From Nematostella vectensis (Eukaryota; Cnidaria; Anthozoa; Actiniaria; Edwardsiidae): a stretch of DNA of 64,000 bases. Both the position numbers and the translations under genes were made by a program. The stretch lies in assembly GCF_932526225.1 (NCBI RefSeq), contig NC_064044.1, positions 10,534,906 through 10,598,905 on the forward strand, read 5' to 3'. The notes under the pieces are model-generated. The model had not been told where the DNA came from. It saw nothing but the letters and a program-made list of their open reading frames with translations, and did no database searches. Below are positions 10,012-20,675 of the stretch, piece by piece (position 1 is the first letter of the stretch; each line of letters opens with the position of its first letter).

Positions 10012-13000
10012 GTAAGTTCAGAATTCATTCGTTTTCAGGGACGTTTAAAATAAGCAAAACATTTATCTTTGACAAATATTTTGAAAAAACTATTATAGGA
10101 TGCATTGCTGGCGAATTCTTGCTCGACTGACCACAAGACAGAAAGTCCATTTTCCATTTTGACATTTTCTTTGTCCTATAGTCAGTCAAGCGAAAATTCG
10201 CCAGCAATGCTGGCAGCACAGGCTTCCCACCCGCGTCAGTGAAGGATTTCAAAGGACATACGAATCACGCAAATAAACATCTAAGAGCTATATCTTCGTG
10301 CTCTAATTCATGAAATAAACTTAGGTGGGATGTAAATGTATCCGTCTGCGGTGTTTTTTTCTTTCCAAGAAGCTCAATTTTACAAGTTTTCTGCCGGATT
10401 TTAATCAGTACGAAAACACTGACACTGGTACTGGATGGGAGAGGGATGTAATTATCCCCAGCTCGATTTTTAAGCAATCCGCTTAAAGAACCTGCGAGAA
10501 ATGAATTTTTGAACGTCGATGCTTTCCGTCGATGATCGGGACAATAGCAGCTGGCCAAATGTTATCCTTGGAATGTAATTTGCATAAACAGCTTAGCCCC
10601 GCGTGTGGGAAGCCTGTGCTGGCAGGTGAGGCTTAAAATATCACAACTCTGTATTCGCAATCTGATGCTCTCAGGAATCAGAAAGTAAAATATCGAAAAA
10701 AAGTTATTATTTGAAAAAAGGCTTTAATAATAAAATAAAAGTCGCGCGTCTATCCGAAGAGTTCCACAGCTGTTAGCCTCTCGAATTGTGCCTTTAAAAA
10801 GGCTTATGAATTGATCATCAGTTTTTAACTACTTCACTTCCCCGTTAATGGCGTGTCGTAACTTTTTATAAAGGATATCTTTCAAACAAAGCACTGAAAA
10901 AAAAACGACAATTATCATTTAGGATGTTTTAGACTTTCAATGAAAAATGCACGAGTGATTTAAATTTACCCGATTTTGGAATAGCGCGAATATTTTTTTT
11001 AGGACAAGAAGAACTGACAAAAACAACCCCTGTTTAGTTATAGTTATGCAGAAAATGAAAAGAAGGAATAAATGACGAAGTCGTATGAGTATCTTTAAAA
11101 CTGTTGAGATGATTTTGTTTGTCATCCGTCATGCAGGGCCCTAGCAGGGGTTGGGACACAAGGAGCACCCCCCCCCCCCTCCCCCAATATTTTAAAATTT
11201 ATAAAAGGAAATGACCATTAGCGGCGTGGCTGTTCCCTCTCTTATTTTCTTAATGTTTTTTTATTGCCCCCCCCCCCCCCCCAATCTTACGAGGCATGCT
11301 ACGGCTATTGTCATGTGTAGCTTTAATTAAATCATCGAGCTGCTAAAGATAGTTTATCTTCTACCCAAATGTGATGCATCATCTATGTTTAAGTAAAAGA
11401 CTTCCACCGAGTCTACATTTCCTTAAAATTTCCATATGGGAGAACAGGATTTTGCAGAGTGAAGCTTGACAGGTTTGCGCGTCATTTTTTCATATGAAAA
11501 ATGCTAAAAGGGACTTAAGAAAGTCGATGTTTTTTTAGAAACAGTCTATTAATGATTGATAACAGTACTTTGTCAAAATTGCTGCATAATAGTTGTTTTT
11601 CATATTTGTTTTACGGTCTATATAATTGGCTTTTACGTTATCCAAATTACCATTCAGATTTTGCTAGAAAAACTACTCATAATGAAATAATGAATTTTTC
11701 TGTATTTGGTGAACTAATTATTTTAGATACTTTTTTCTACCTAAATGTGATGTATCATCTATGTTAAAATTAGACTCCCACAGAGTCGACATTTACTTAA
11801 AATGTCCATATGGGAGAACAGAATTTTGCAGAGTGAAGCTTGGCAGGTTTGCGCGTCGTTTTGTCAAATGAAAAATGCTAAAGAAGACTTTGAGAAAGTC
11901 GATGTTTTTAGAGAAAGTCGATTAATAATTGATAACACTATTTTGTCAAAAATGCATAATAGTTGTTTTTCGTATTTGTTTTTCAGTCTCTATAAATGGC
12001 TTTTACGTTATCCAAATTACCATTGACAGTTGGCTAGAAAAATATATTGAAAAAATGATATTTTGTTGAACTCGTTCAAGCCTCAAGCCATATGCTTCAC
12101 ATTATGTGTGTGGATGGACAGCAACTTTTCAACTTTTGAGGCAGTTTTATGTGCTAGTAAAATAGGAATAATTAATTTTCATGTAGAGACTAGTGTTATA
12201 AAATTTAACGTCCTTGAATGATAGTGGGATTACACATTGTAACATAAAAGTTTCTCTTGTGGATACTTTTGAATTAATACAACAGTCTTGAAAAGGATTC
12301 TGACAAGGAAGTTGTAGAAAAACATTGAAGAATTTTTCTTATAATTATACCCGACTAAAAATTGCACCCTAAAATGTATACGATCCCGTTATAAAATACC
12401 CATTTGCATTGTCGTTTCTCACCTTTCTCTTTTCTCTAAAAACTTTAAGTTGTTTGTCTGTCTCAAGAAGGTAACACTTCATTGGGCTCCCTGTGGACTT
12501 GGCGGGAAAACGCTTCATGCGCCTCACGACATTTATCTTTTTTTTTAAATAGCCAGTTTTGCTGTGTTTACAATCAAATTTCGAGTTGTCTTGCCATTAT
12601 AGGCCATAAAATTGGGTTCCGAATGTAAAACAATCTATGAGACCACAAAGACGATAATTAAGAAACTTTAGGGCCGATTCATACGTTTGCACAACGCTGT
12701 CACGGTTGGAGCCTGCACGGAAAGAGCATCGACATCGATTCAAACGTCGAGCTTCTGTTATACCAAATCAAAATGCCACAGTTGTTTTTTGATTGAAACT
12801 CTACACCAAGTCGACTTTGACTCCTCGCAACCGAGTACGTGCGACTCATTAAGTGCGACGTCTGAATCAGCGTCAATCGATTGTTCCATATTTATTTCCA
12901 TCGAGGGGTCAGAGATAAGACACGTATGAACTTAGCCAAAATATCGTACTTGCGTCGACACAGATAGACATTTAGACAGGGCACGAGGTATTAATCGGTT

Positions 13001-16000
13001 CTTAAATTTATTGAGTACTAAAAAGCAACTTTTTCCAGCGAGTGGATGCAAGAAGATGCATATTACGGACGAACAACCAGGCAAAGAGTTGACGAATCAC
13101 GTGGAGGCAAACTTTACAGGGATCACAGAAGTACTGTGTCGCATCAAATGCTTTATAAGTGACACCTGTCAATCATACAACTACGATAACTCATCAATGA
13201 CCTGTCAGACCAGTACGTCAACTCGTGTTCAGAGCCCGGATGATGTCATCAATAAGACAAGCAGCATATACGCGGGATTCAAGGTAAACCCAAGGGCCCA
13301 GCCCAGCCCCCCCCCCCCCCCTCTCCAGCACCCAAAAATACAGTAAATGCATGTGACATTACTTAAAAAACAGGAGAAATGTGTAATATAGGCATTTTTG
13401 CCCCCCCCCCCCCCGTTAAAAATCCTGGCTACTCCCCTGAAACCAGCACCTTTTTTTCTTTATTAAAAAAAAGAGAGGACGCCCTACTCCCTCCACGCCG
13501 CCTATTCTGTTCCTTTTTTTTTTCAGATAAATCAGGGGCTCATAAGTACTTAGAGTCCCTGGACATATACTGTTTTATATTGTTTTATATATATAAAACA
13601 GTTAAAACGCTGCTACAGTTACTTTGTCCGGTCCCGGCGAAATTGTAATAAGATATAATGGACATAAAATTTCGATATAGCGATATTTGGTAGAGGTTAT
13701 AACGGCATTCTGATAAAACGATATACATTATATTTTTCGTCAGATTCCCAAAATATCATTATATCGAATGTTTCGATATAATGATATGATTTTCCGGTCC
13801 CCTGCTATATCGATATGTCGAGAGGTTCCAGTCTGCATATTTGGACTTTTAAATGGGAAAATATATATACATACATATATATATATATATATTTTTTTTT
13901 AAACTCACGTAAGTGTAGGAGCACTCTCATGTCTTCTTGGAAAATTGTGTCTGTTGCTTAGAACCCTTGTGATAACGGTGGCTGTCCTCGTGATACAAAA
14001 TGCAAACCCAATTTCGAGACGGACCTCTTCACGTACATCAACGACAACTACCACACCAACGACAGTGAAAAGTTCTGCCGAAACAACCCCCCCGGCGACT
14101 ACAGCAGAAACAACCCCAGCGACTACAGCAGAAACAACCCCGGCGACTACAGCAGAAACTACCCCGGCGACTATAGCAGAAACAACCCCGGCGACTACAG
14201 CAGAAACTACCCCGGCGACTATAGCAGAAACAACCCCGGCGACTACAGCAGAAACAACCCCGGCGACTACAGCAGAAACAACCCCTGCGACTACAGCAGA
14301 AACTACCCCGGCGACTACAGCAGAAACTACCCCGGCGACTACAGCAGAAACAACCCCGGCGACTACAGCAGAAACAACCCCTGCGACTACAGCAGAAACT
14401 ACCCCGGCGACTACAGCAGAAACTACCCCGGCGACTACAGCAGAAACAACCCCGGCGACTACAGCAGAAACAACCCCGGCGACTACAGCAGAAACAACCC
14501 CTGCGACTACAGCAGAAACTACCCCGGCGACTACAGCAGAAACTACCCCGGCGACTACAGCAGAAACTACCCCAGCGGCTACAGCAGAAACTACCCCAGC
14601 GACTACAGCAGAAACTACCCCGGCGACTACAGCAGAAACAACCCCGGCGACAACAGCAGAAACTACCCCAGCGACTACAGCGGAAACAACCCCGGCGACA
14701 ACAGCAGAAAATACCCCAGCGACTACAGCAGAAACAACCCCAGCGACAACAGCAGAAACTACCCCGGCGACAACAGCAGAAACTACCCCAGCGACTACAG
14801 CGGAAACAACCCCGGCGACAACAGCAGAAAATACCCCAGCGACTACAGCAGAAACAACCCCAGCGACTACAGCAGAAACTACCCCAGCGACTACAGCAGA
14901 AACTACCCCGGCGACTACAGCAGAAACTACCCCGGCGACAACAGCAGAAACTACCCCGGCGACAACAGCAGAAACTACCCCAGCGACTACAGCGGAAACA
15001 ACCCCGGCGACAACAGCAGAAAATACCCCAGCGACTACAGCAGAAACAACCCCAGCGACTACAGCAGAAACTACCCCAGCGACTACAGCAGAAACTACCC
15101 CGGCGACTACAGCAGAAACAACCCCGGCGACTACAGCAGAAACAACCCCAGCGACTACAGCGGGAACAGCCCCAGCGACTACAGCGGGAACAGCCCCAGC
15201 GACATTAACAGCAGGTAAATATTTGCTCATTTATTTATTTGATACTCATGAAGCACTGTGCGGATTACGACACATGGAGTTATAAAGAACTTTACGTAGC
15301 TCTTGAGGTACAATCAAATACTTTTTTTTTGTAAATACGTTTTTCTTTTGGTAGGTTAAAAGAATTTGATTACTCCCGTTTCTGGTCCTACTACGCTGTA
15401 GCCAAACTGAAAATATTTGTATTTATCAACAGCAGTGCCTGGTTGCGTGCTACACTTCACAACCAAAAGTACTTCCAACTACATTCAACTCATCGACCCA
15501 TTCGCAACCGAAATATCCAGTTTTACCATTTCTGTGTGGCTTAAAGTTAGCGACGACAAAATTGACTCACTCCAGATCTTTTCCTACGCCACGAGTAAAA
15601 GAATAGACGATTTCTTCCTTGCCGTGAAAAAAAACAAAAAAGCAGAAATAAAGTGTGGAGGTGATCACAGGTAAGTGTTTCAACTTTTTGTCCGAACGAA
15701 TCTTCAATCGATTACAGTAAAAACCCGCGTATGAGAGCCAAACCTATAAGAACCTAGAAAATTGTCCATCTTTTGAATGGATGATCGCTTAGGGCCGGGT
15801 TCCTAGAAAGCAGGTTAACGCTAACCCAAGGGACAAATGCCCTTTTATTCAATCAAATGTCGAGTGGTATCCGTATTTATCCCTGGGTTAGCGCTAACCT
15901 GCCCTAATTCAATTGATCCAAATCCCAGGGCTAAAAAATGATCCCTGATTCCAAAATTGAGTGAAATTGTTACCGCTGATCCCATATAATTCTATAATAT

Positions 16001-17214
16001 TTAGTCGTGGTCCCTACATTTTCAAAATGATCTCGATCCCACAAACATAATTTTGATCCATTATACTGCTTTTCATAGCTTAATTTTTGCCACCTCTTAG
16101 ATGCTAATGATACCTTCATACAATCATAGTAAGAACTTGGTGAAATAAAAACCTCGAAAGAAGCTTTTAAAAGTCTGAGCTTTTGCAGTGTGTCTAGGGT
16201 ACAACACATGTACAATTTGTGTTTTTCTTTGTTGTTTACTTAAGGCCAGAGTCTCATAGGACTCATAGGAAATAGTTGCATTTTTCTCCCAGTCCATAAT
16301 ATTGCAGTATAACAGCATCCTACAAGAGAAAGAAAAGGCTACCAAGATTTTGTGAAATTAACAATATGAGTTACAAAGGAAAATACGGAAAAGGCACAGA
16401 AAAAAGTAAAGCTTTAAAAAAAGAGATGAATTAACTTACCGGTGAGAAAATGATCGCAGAAAAAACATCTGTTTTGGTGTCTGGTTAGTTTGGATCCCCT
16501 CGACTAACCACTCATTCCTGACATTTTTCTAAATTATTTAATCATTCTAAAATCCTTTGTCATCAAGTGGGAATACGCATGGGTTATATTTTTGTACAGC
16601 TATAAAAACAGTCAACGAAACCCCCCTTTTTGTTTGTTTTTTGATGAGTTTGTTATCAAACTTTTGCGCGTTTGCACTAGCGCCGCGAAATGTGTTTGGA
16701 CCTCCAACATGGCCGCCGGGTGGTTATGCTAATGAGCGTGACGTCACATGCAAACCAAGAATACCTCTTTACTACCCTTTTACTTTATTTCAGAGACGTG
16801 GATTCCGATTTTATCCGAGATAACACGTGGCAGCATCTGCTAATCACCACTCCAAACGGAAGTGTAGAAGTGTACAAAAACAAGGTGCTTATCAAAGGGC
16901 ACAAGAAGACGTTTGGGAAGGCAGGAAGCTCTGGAACCTTCATTCTTGGTCAGCACAAGGGAGAAATCGGTGGTGCTTTTGACTCGAACCAACTTTTCTA
17001 CGACTACATGGCGAACCTGAATATATGGGAACAAACTGTGGGCGTGGAAAAGATTGACGACATCTATTCACAGGGATGCCGGGGTCTTGGACTACCTGGG
17101 CCCGTCCTGAGCTGGGAAAACATCATATCTCAGAAAATTGAGGGAGACATTGAGAAAAAGTGTGATATGCCATGTCCTGATTTCAACCAGTATACCCCAG
17201 GGACTGTGCAATAA
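9912..17214 (+). CDS. Secreted PAN - EGF-like - TTPATTAE stalk - pentraxin protein
   Basis: Five exons: 9912-10011 (signal peptide), 13039-13283 (PAN/Apple), 13962-15214 (EGF-like start and stalk), 15433-15670 and 16794-17214 (pentraxin halves, stop at 17212). Joins 10011/13039 (1+2), 13283/13962 (0+0), 15214/15433 (1+2) and 15670/16794 (2+1) are phase-consistent with GT-AG ends. The signal peptide has a strong hydrophobic core (IPCLLILIIS) ending at FVTG. ATGs at 9912 and 9930 are both possible; the second gives a more usual signal peptide. The frame changes inside exon 3 between EGF start and stalk (see findings). The product is inferred to be a secreted or mucus-associated recognition protein. 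It forms a tandem paralogous pair with the gene at 164-5255. Confidence 0.8.
10102..10627. mobile_element. Two overlapping inverted-repeat elements
   Basis: First pair: GCATTGCTGGCGAATTCTTG at about 10103 matches the reverse complement of TCGCCAGCAATGC near 10198-10210, separated by about 50 bp. Second pair: GCACAGGCTTCCCACCCGCG at about 10215 matches CGCGTGTGGGAAGCCTGTGC at about 10600. The shared GCTGGCAGC junction suggests insertion of one element at the end of another, or an element with sub-terminal repeats. Confidence 0.65.
11358..12025. repeat. Two-copy direct tandem duplication (about 375 bp shift)
   Basis: Shared blocks include the CATATGGGAGAACAG segment, GCAGAGTGAAGCTTG, AGGTTTGCGCGTC and GGCTTTTACGTTATCC, at about 11433-11650 and again at 11805-12020. 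The copies diverge by substitutions and small indels, so the event is not recent. Confidence 0.85.
13039..13283 (+). CDS. Exon 2: PAN/Apple domain
   Basis: Acceptor TTTTTCCAG to donor AAG|GTAAAC. Reads a compact cysteine-rich domain: C near the start, then LCRIKCF, CQSYNYD, MTCQ and a closing YAGF strand. The C-x3-C, CxSYNY and C spacing is that of PAN_1/Apple domains, which bind carbohydrate or protein ligands. Three NxS/T sites are visible. Exactly 81 complete codons follow the 2-base start. Confidence 0.8.
13284..13961 (+). other. Intron 2, repeat-rich
   Basis: Contains C-rich runs at about 13306-13322 and 13400-13413, and a block (CCAAAAATACAGTAAATG through TTAAAAATCCTGGCTACTCC) that is also present, diverged, at about 39085-39185, so it is a dispersed repeat. 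Later come GATATA-rich sequence at 13660-13820 and a TA run at 13865-13890. Confidence 0.65.
13962..15214 (+). CDS. Exon 3: EGF-like start and TTPATTAE mucin stalk
   Basis: Acceptor GTTGCTTAG to donor G|GTAAAT. Spliced from exon 2 in phase 0 the exon begins NPCDNGGC..DTKCKPNFE, the opening of an EGF-like module, but the expected closing cysteine is absent. The downstream stalk (about 45 copies of the octapeptide TTPATTAE, 24-bp unit) and the junction to exon 4 need the neighbouring frame. So either one base is lost or gained near 14010-14060, or the EGF frame is not used. The stalk is Thr-dense and acidic, and expected to be heavily O-glycosylated and extended. Confidence 0.7.
14085..15195 (+). 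repeat. 24-bp coding minisatellite (TTPATTAE)n
   Basis: About 45 tandem 24-bp units. Variants (CCG/CCA/CCT for Pro, ACA/ACT for Thr, GAAAAT for Glu-Asn) recur in blocks of several units. For example, a block containing AENTPATT appears three times near 14700, 14820 and 15010, which points to unequal exchange of multi-unit segments. Confidence 0.92.
15433..15670 (+). CDS. Exon 4: N-terminal half of pentraxin domain
   Basis: Acceptor CAACAG (an alternative CAG lies 3 bp on) to donor AG|GTAAGT at 15671. Reads VPGCVLHFTTKSTSNYIQL and then SVWLKV, IFSYAT and AVKKN strands; aligns along its full length with 1218-1461 of the first gene. Confidence 0.88.
15811..15901. mobile_element. Short inverted-repeat element in intron 4
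   Basis: CAGGTTAACGCTAACCCA at 15811-15828 against TGGGTTAGCGCTAACCTG at 15884-15901, one mismatch, with a 55-bp loop. MITE-like and non-coding. Confidence 0.75.
16794..17214 (+). CDS. Exon 5: C-terminal half of pentraxin domain, terminal exon
   Basis: Acceptor TTATTTCAG ends at 16793; stop TAA 17212-17214. Reads DNTWQHLLI, VEVYKN, a FILGQ strand, GGAFDSNQLFYDYMANLN, then LSWEN and a CDMPC ending plus a 12-residue tail. The calcium-site acidic residues of classical pentraxins cannot be assigned with certainty by eye. Confidence 0.88.
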
Positions 17215-18179
17215 TTACCAGAAGGTTGGGGGGCTTTATGAACAGAGGGGGCGGGGGGGGACTTAAATGATTCTAAGAGGGGGACCTTTACTAATCGCTT
17301 TTTTTAATTTCAATACATTTTTTTTTCAAATGTAAACAGATGCACTTTTATGGCTAGCAATAGTCCAGACCTGGGACTTATTCCTGTTGAAGGGGGGTCC
17401 TACATATTTTTTCCCCTATTTAAGGCTTATTTTACGCCCCCACCCCCTCCTGATAATTATTGCAGTCCACTAATTTTGAGGGTATTTAATTTCGTGAAAA
17501 ATATCGAGTATTTCGAGAGTACTTATTTTTGCGATTTACGGAAGATATTCTCAATTTTTCTTGTTATGAAAGTTTTATAATTATGTTGCACTAAATAGTT
17601 AACTATCCGTACTTGAATCCTATAAATATATAAATCATGAGCTTTTGCGACGACAAAACGTTTCCTTGAAAGTAGGGAGAATTCTAATTATGGAATTAAA
17701 TTATAAAATTAAAATGTAGTACAAATAAGGTGTAAGGAGAATGATGTCAAGATGAAATAGACACCAACTTAACACCAACTATCCACTAAGAAAAGATTCA
17801 AATTAAGGCCCTGTGCTATGTACCAACAAGCTCTTTACATCACCTCAGCTATAATTTTTTACTGGGCTGTAGAGTACAGTGATAGAGCTTACGTTATTTA
17901 TAGAGTGTTAGTAATCCACAATTTTGTGATCATTTTTATTCATCATTTAAAGACAAATTATGTAATTCAGCTTTAGCTGTAATAAGTTTTAAATAATAGT
18001 TCATTTTCAATGAACTAGTAACAAGGGCTAAAATATCTGGTATTCAGAAAAACAAACATATAAAATACATTTTGTACACTAGTCAATATCTTTTTATCAC
18101 CATATAAAATGTACAATGAAACAACTAATAAATGACGGTTGCACTCTGTAAAATGTTGTGTAATTAATCAAGCAACTTA

Positions 18180-19067
18180 CTCAACCATGCCACTATGACT
18201 AATCCTTTTGTTACCCCCCCCCCCCCTTCTCACTTAACCATGTAACATGACTATGACTATTCCTTTAGTTACCCCCCTTTACTCAACCATGCCACATGAC
18301 TGATCTTTTAGTTACCCCCCTTTCTTACTCAACCATGGCACATGACTGATCCTTTAGTTAACCCCCCTTATTACTCAACCGCGCCACATGACTAATCCTT
18401 TAGTTACCCCCTTATTACTCATGCTTTTGTTAACCCGCCTTTCTTACTCAACTATACCACATGACTGATCCTTTAGTTAACCCCCCTTTCTTACTCAACT
18501 ATGCCACTATGATAGATGCTTTGTTACCCCCCCTTTCTTACTCAACTATGCCACTATGATAGATGCTTTGTTACCCCCCTTTCTTACTCAACCATGCCAC
18601 TATGATAGATGCTTTGTTACCCCCTTTCTTACTCAACTATGCCACTATGATAGATGCTTTGTTACCCCCCTTTCTTACTCAACCATGCCACTATGATAGA
18701 TGCTTTGTTACCCCCCTTTTTTACTCAACTATGCCACTATGATAGATGCTTTGTTACCCCCCTTTCTTACTCAACTATGCCACTATGATAGATGCTTTGT
18801 TACCCCCCTTTCTTACTCAACCATGCCACTATGATAGATGCTTTGTTACCCCCCCTTTCTTACTCAACAATGCCACTATGACTGATCCTTTTGTTAACCC
18901 CCCCTTCTCACTTAACCATGTAACATGACTAATCCTTTAGTTACCCCCCTTATTACTCAACCACGCCACATGACTGATCCATTAGTTCCCCCCCCCCCCT
19001 ATTACTTAACCATGCCACTATGAATGATCCTTAATAACCCCCCCCCCACTTCTTATGCAACCACTCC
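18180..19067. repeat. 46-bp minisatellite
   Basis: Unit approximately CTTTGTTACCCCCCTTTCTT + ACTCAACTATGCCACTATGA + TAGATG, near-identical over about eight central units (18500-18860) and more divergent at both edges, where TGACTGATCCTTTAG replaces TGATAGATGCTTTG. Degenerate units reappear beyond the hAT-like insertion up to about 20040. Confidence 0.9.
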
Positions 19068-19075
19068 CTTATGAC

Positions 19076-19756
19076 AGGGCTTCCGGAATTACGCGGAAAA
19101 AACTCAAAATTACGCGGGATTCTTTGCTAAATTACGCGGAAAATCAATCATTACGCGCTATATTACGCGGGATTTTGCAATACACGTTTCTTTACAACTC
19201 AAAATTTTGCATGATTCTTTACTGAATTACGCGCTAAATTACATGGAATATCAACTGTATAGTAGATGGTTCCACGACACACTACTCACGTTACGTTGGG
19301 TTTTATTATGTTGTATTTAACTCTCGTTGTTGATTATTACATGAAATTCTCAGAGCACCCAAACTCGCTTCCTCTCGATTTTACAACCACGCGATCACTC
19401 TCTCAATACATCATACCCCCGTCTAGTAGGGGTTCAAATGACTTCCGGTTATACCGGAAGTTGAAAAGGTTAATTTTTTTTGCGCGAAAATATCTTAGGC
19501 GAGTTTTCATTGCCTTTTAGGCACCAGCCAATTAAAAAATGTATTTTATTGTTAGTCCTAGGCCTTTTATTTGTTTTCGAAATTCAGTTCGAAATATCGC
19601 ACTTTTACGAAGAAATAGAGGTAAGAACCCTAAAAGAACATCAGCTGTGCACTTAATGTTTTGTCTTTCAAAATTTAGCCAAATTACGCGGGATTACGCG
19701 GAAATTTGTGGTTTATGCGGATTAAGCGGAAAAAGCCAGTAATTCCAGAAGCTCTG
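19076..19756. mobile_element. hAT-like non-autonomous element, copy 1
   Basis: Left end (C)AGGGCTTCCGGAATTACGCG; right end AGTAATTCCAGAAGCTCTG, imperfectly inverted. Flanked by the direct repeat CTTATGAC at 19068-19075 and 19757-19764 (8 bp; the last C could belong to the terminal repeat). CAGGG-type ends and a 7-8-bp duplication fit hAT elements. The interior repeats ATTACGCGG-type motifs many times and has no transposase. Confidence 0.8.
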
Positions 19757-20062
19757 CTTATGACAAATCTGCCCCCCCCTCGCTGGGTATTTGACTCATC
19801 CTGAGTTAACTTCTTCCTTTTTCTTACACTACACCATCACAACGACTGACACTTTAGTTAACCCCTCCCTTCTTCCGACCCCACCCTGCCAGGGATAATC
19901 CTTTTTTTAGTTATCCCTCCCTTCTTTTTACCCCATACTACCAGTATATGAATCATCCTTTAGTTTACCCCCTTCCTACTTGCCCCACCCAGCCACTATG
20001 ACCGATCTGACCCTACAAGTATGAAACTGACAAGTACCCCTCCCTCTTGCTGAACCCTGACA

Positions 20063-20675
20063 CTACATATTTGTAATAGCAAATTCACACCAGATCCCCC
20101 AGTGGTCACTAGGGAACCTGCCACATGATGGGACTCTCTTGGTCCCTACAAGTGAGAAACTGACAGGCTCAACACCACCACCGGGCCTTACAAACACTCG
20201 ATCAAACCTAAGCTTTGGCTTGTAAGGATAAGGCCAATCTAAATTGTCATTAGCACTGACATCCCATGTGAGCTTTGAGGCATCATTTCCAACTTTTTCC
20301 CACACATCAAGGATACCTCTAGAATCAAGCCCACCAATACCATTCAGCTCTTTGTCTCTGAGATTCATGTCTCCGGCGAATAAGACCATAGAGTTAGGAT
20401 CTTGTTCTTCCATTTTTTCCAGCACCATTTCCAGCTGCCGTTGACGCTCCCTAAAACAATCTTTCGTACTTTCCAAATGTGACGTCATCAAGATAAGTGG
20501 TACCTTGTCCAGGAAAAGTACTGGTTGGATTAAGAGGTGTCGCCCCATTCTTGAGTAAGGAAATTTGATGTCAGATGGTGGCGCTGACGGATTGACTGTT
20601 AGCTTGTTGTAAAGGATTGCATTAAAATAGACAGGGCAGTAATCGACTCGAGAATCGACAGAGATGCATCCATAG
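20063..20675 (-). CDS. TDP2: TDP2 last exon: C-terminal two thirds of catalytic domain
   Basis: Acceptor TTACAG then YGCISVDSRVDYCPVYFNA, continuing through MTSHLEST, FAGDMNLRD, LTWD, KLRFDR and GRFPSDHWG to the stop. Known TDP2 structures place the metal ligand and acid/base residues in GDxNLRD and SDHW, both intact. Confidence 0.92.

Larger units (their letters stand above)
10012..13038 (+). other. Intron 1 of the PAN-pentraxin gene, repeat-rich
   Basis: A 3-kb intron holding two nested inverted-repeat elements (10102-10627), poly-C runs near 11170 and 11270, and a two-copy direct tandem duplication (11358-12025). No further coding signal was recognised. Confidence 0.7.
17215..20062. other. 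Intergenic: AT-rich, minisatellite and hAT-like element
   Basis: No gene seen. 17215-18180 is plain AT-rich sequence. 18180-19067 is a 46-bp minisatellite. 19076-19756 is a hAT-like element. 19765-20062 carries degenerate units of the same minisatellite, so the element inserted into the array. Confidence 0.75.

Noticed and set aside
13945-14040. A signal-peptide-like stretch (CLLLRTLVITVAVLVIQ) opening the stalk frame
   Set aside because: There is no ATG (the frame opens at TTG), and the same bases encode an EGF-like start in the frame dictated by splicing; a real signal peptide is at 9912-10011.
13905-15230. A 441-codon minus-strand frame of VVSAVVAG repeats opposite the stalk
   Set aside because: It is the complement of the 24-bp array, which has no stops in most frames. 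The plus frame joins a pentraxin domain through matching splice phases; the minus frame has no neighbouring coding evidence.
20244-20444. Plus-strand ORF over the TDP2 last exon
   Set aside because: Shadow of the minus-strand catalytic domain, whose motifs are unambiguous.
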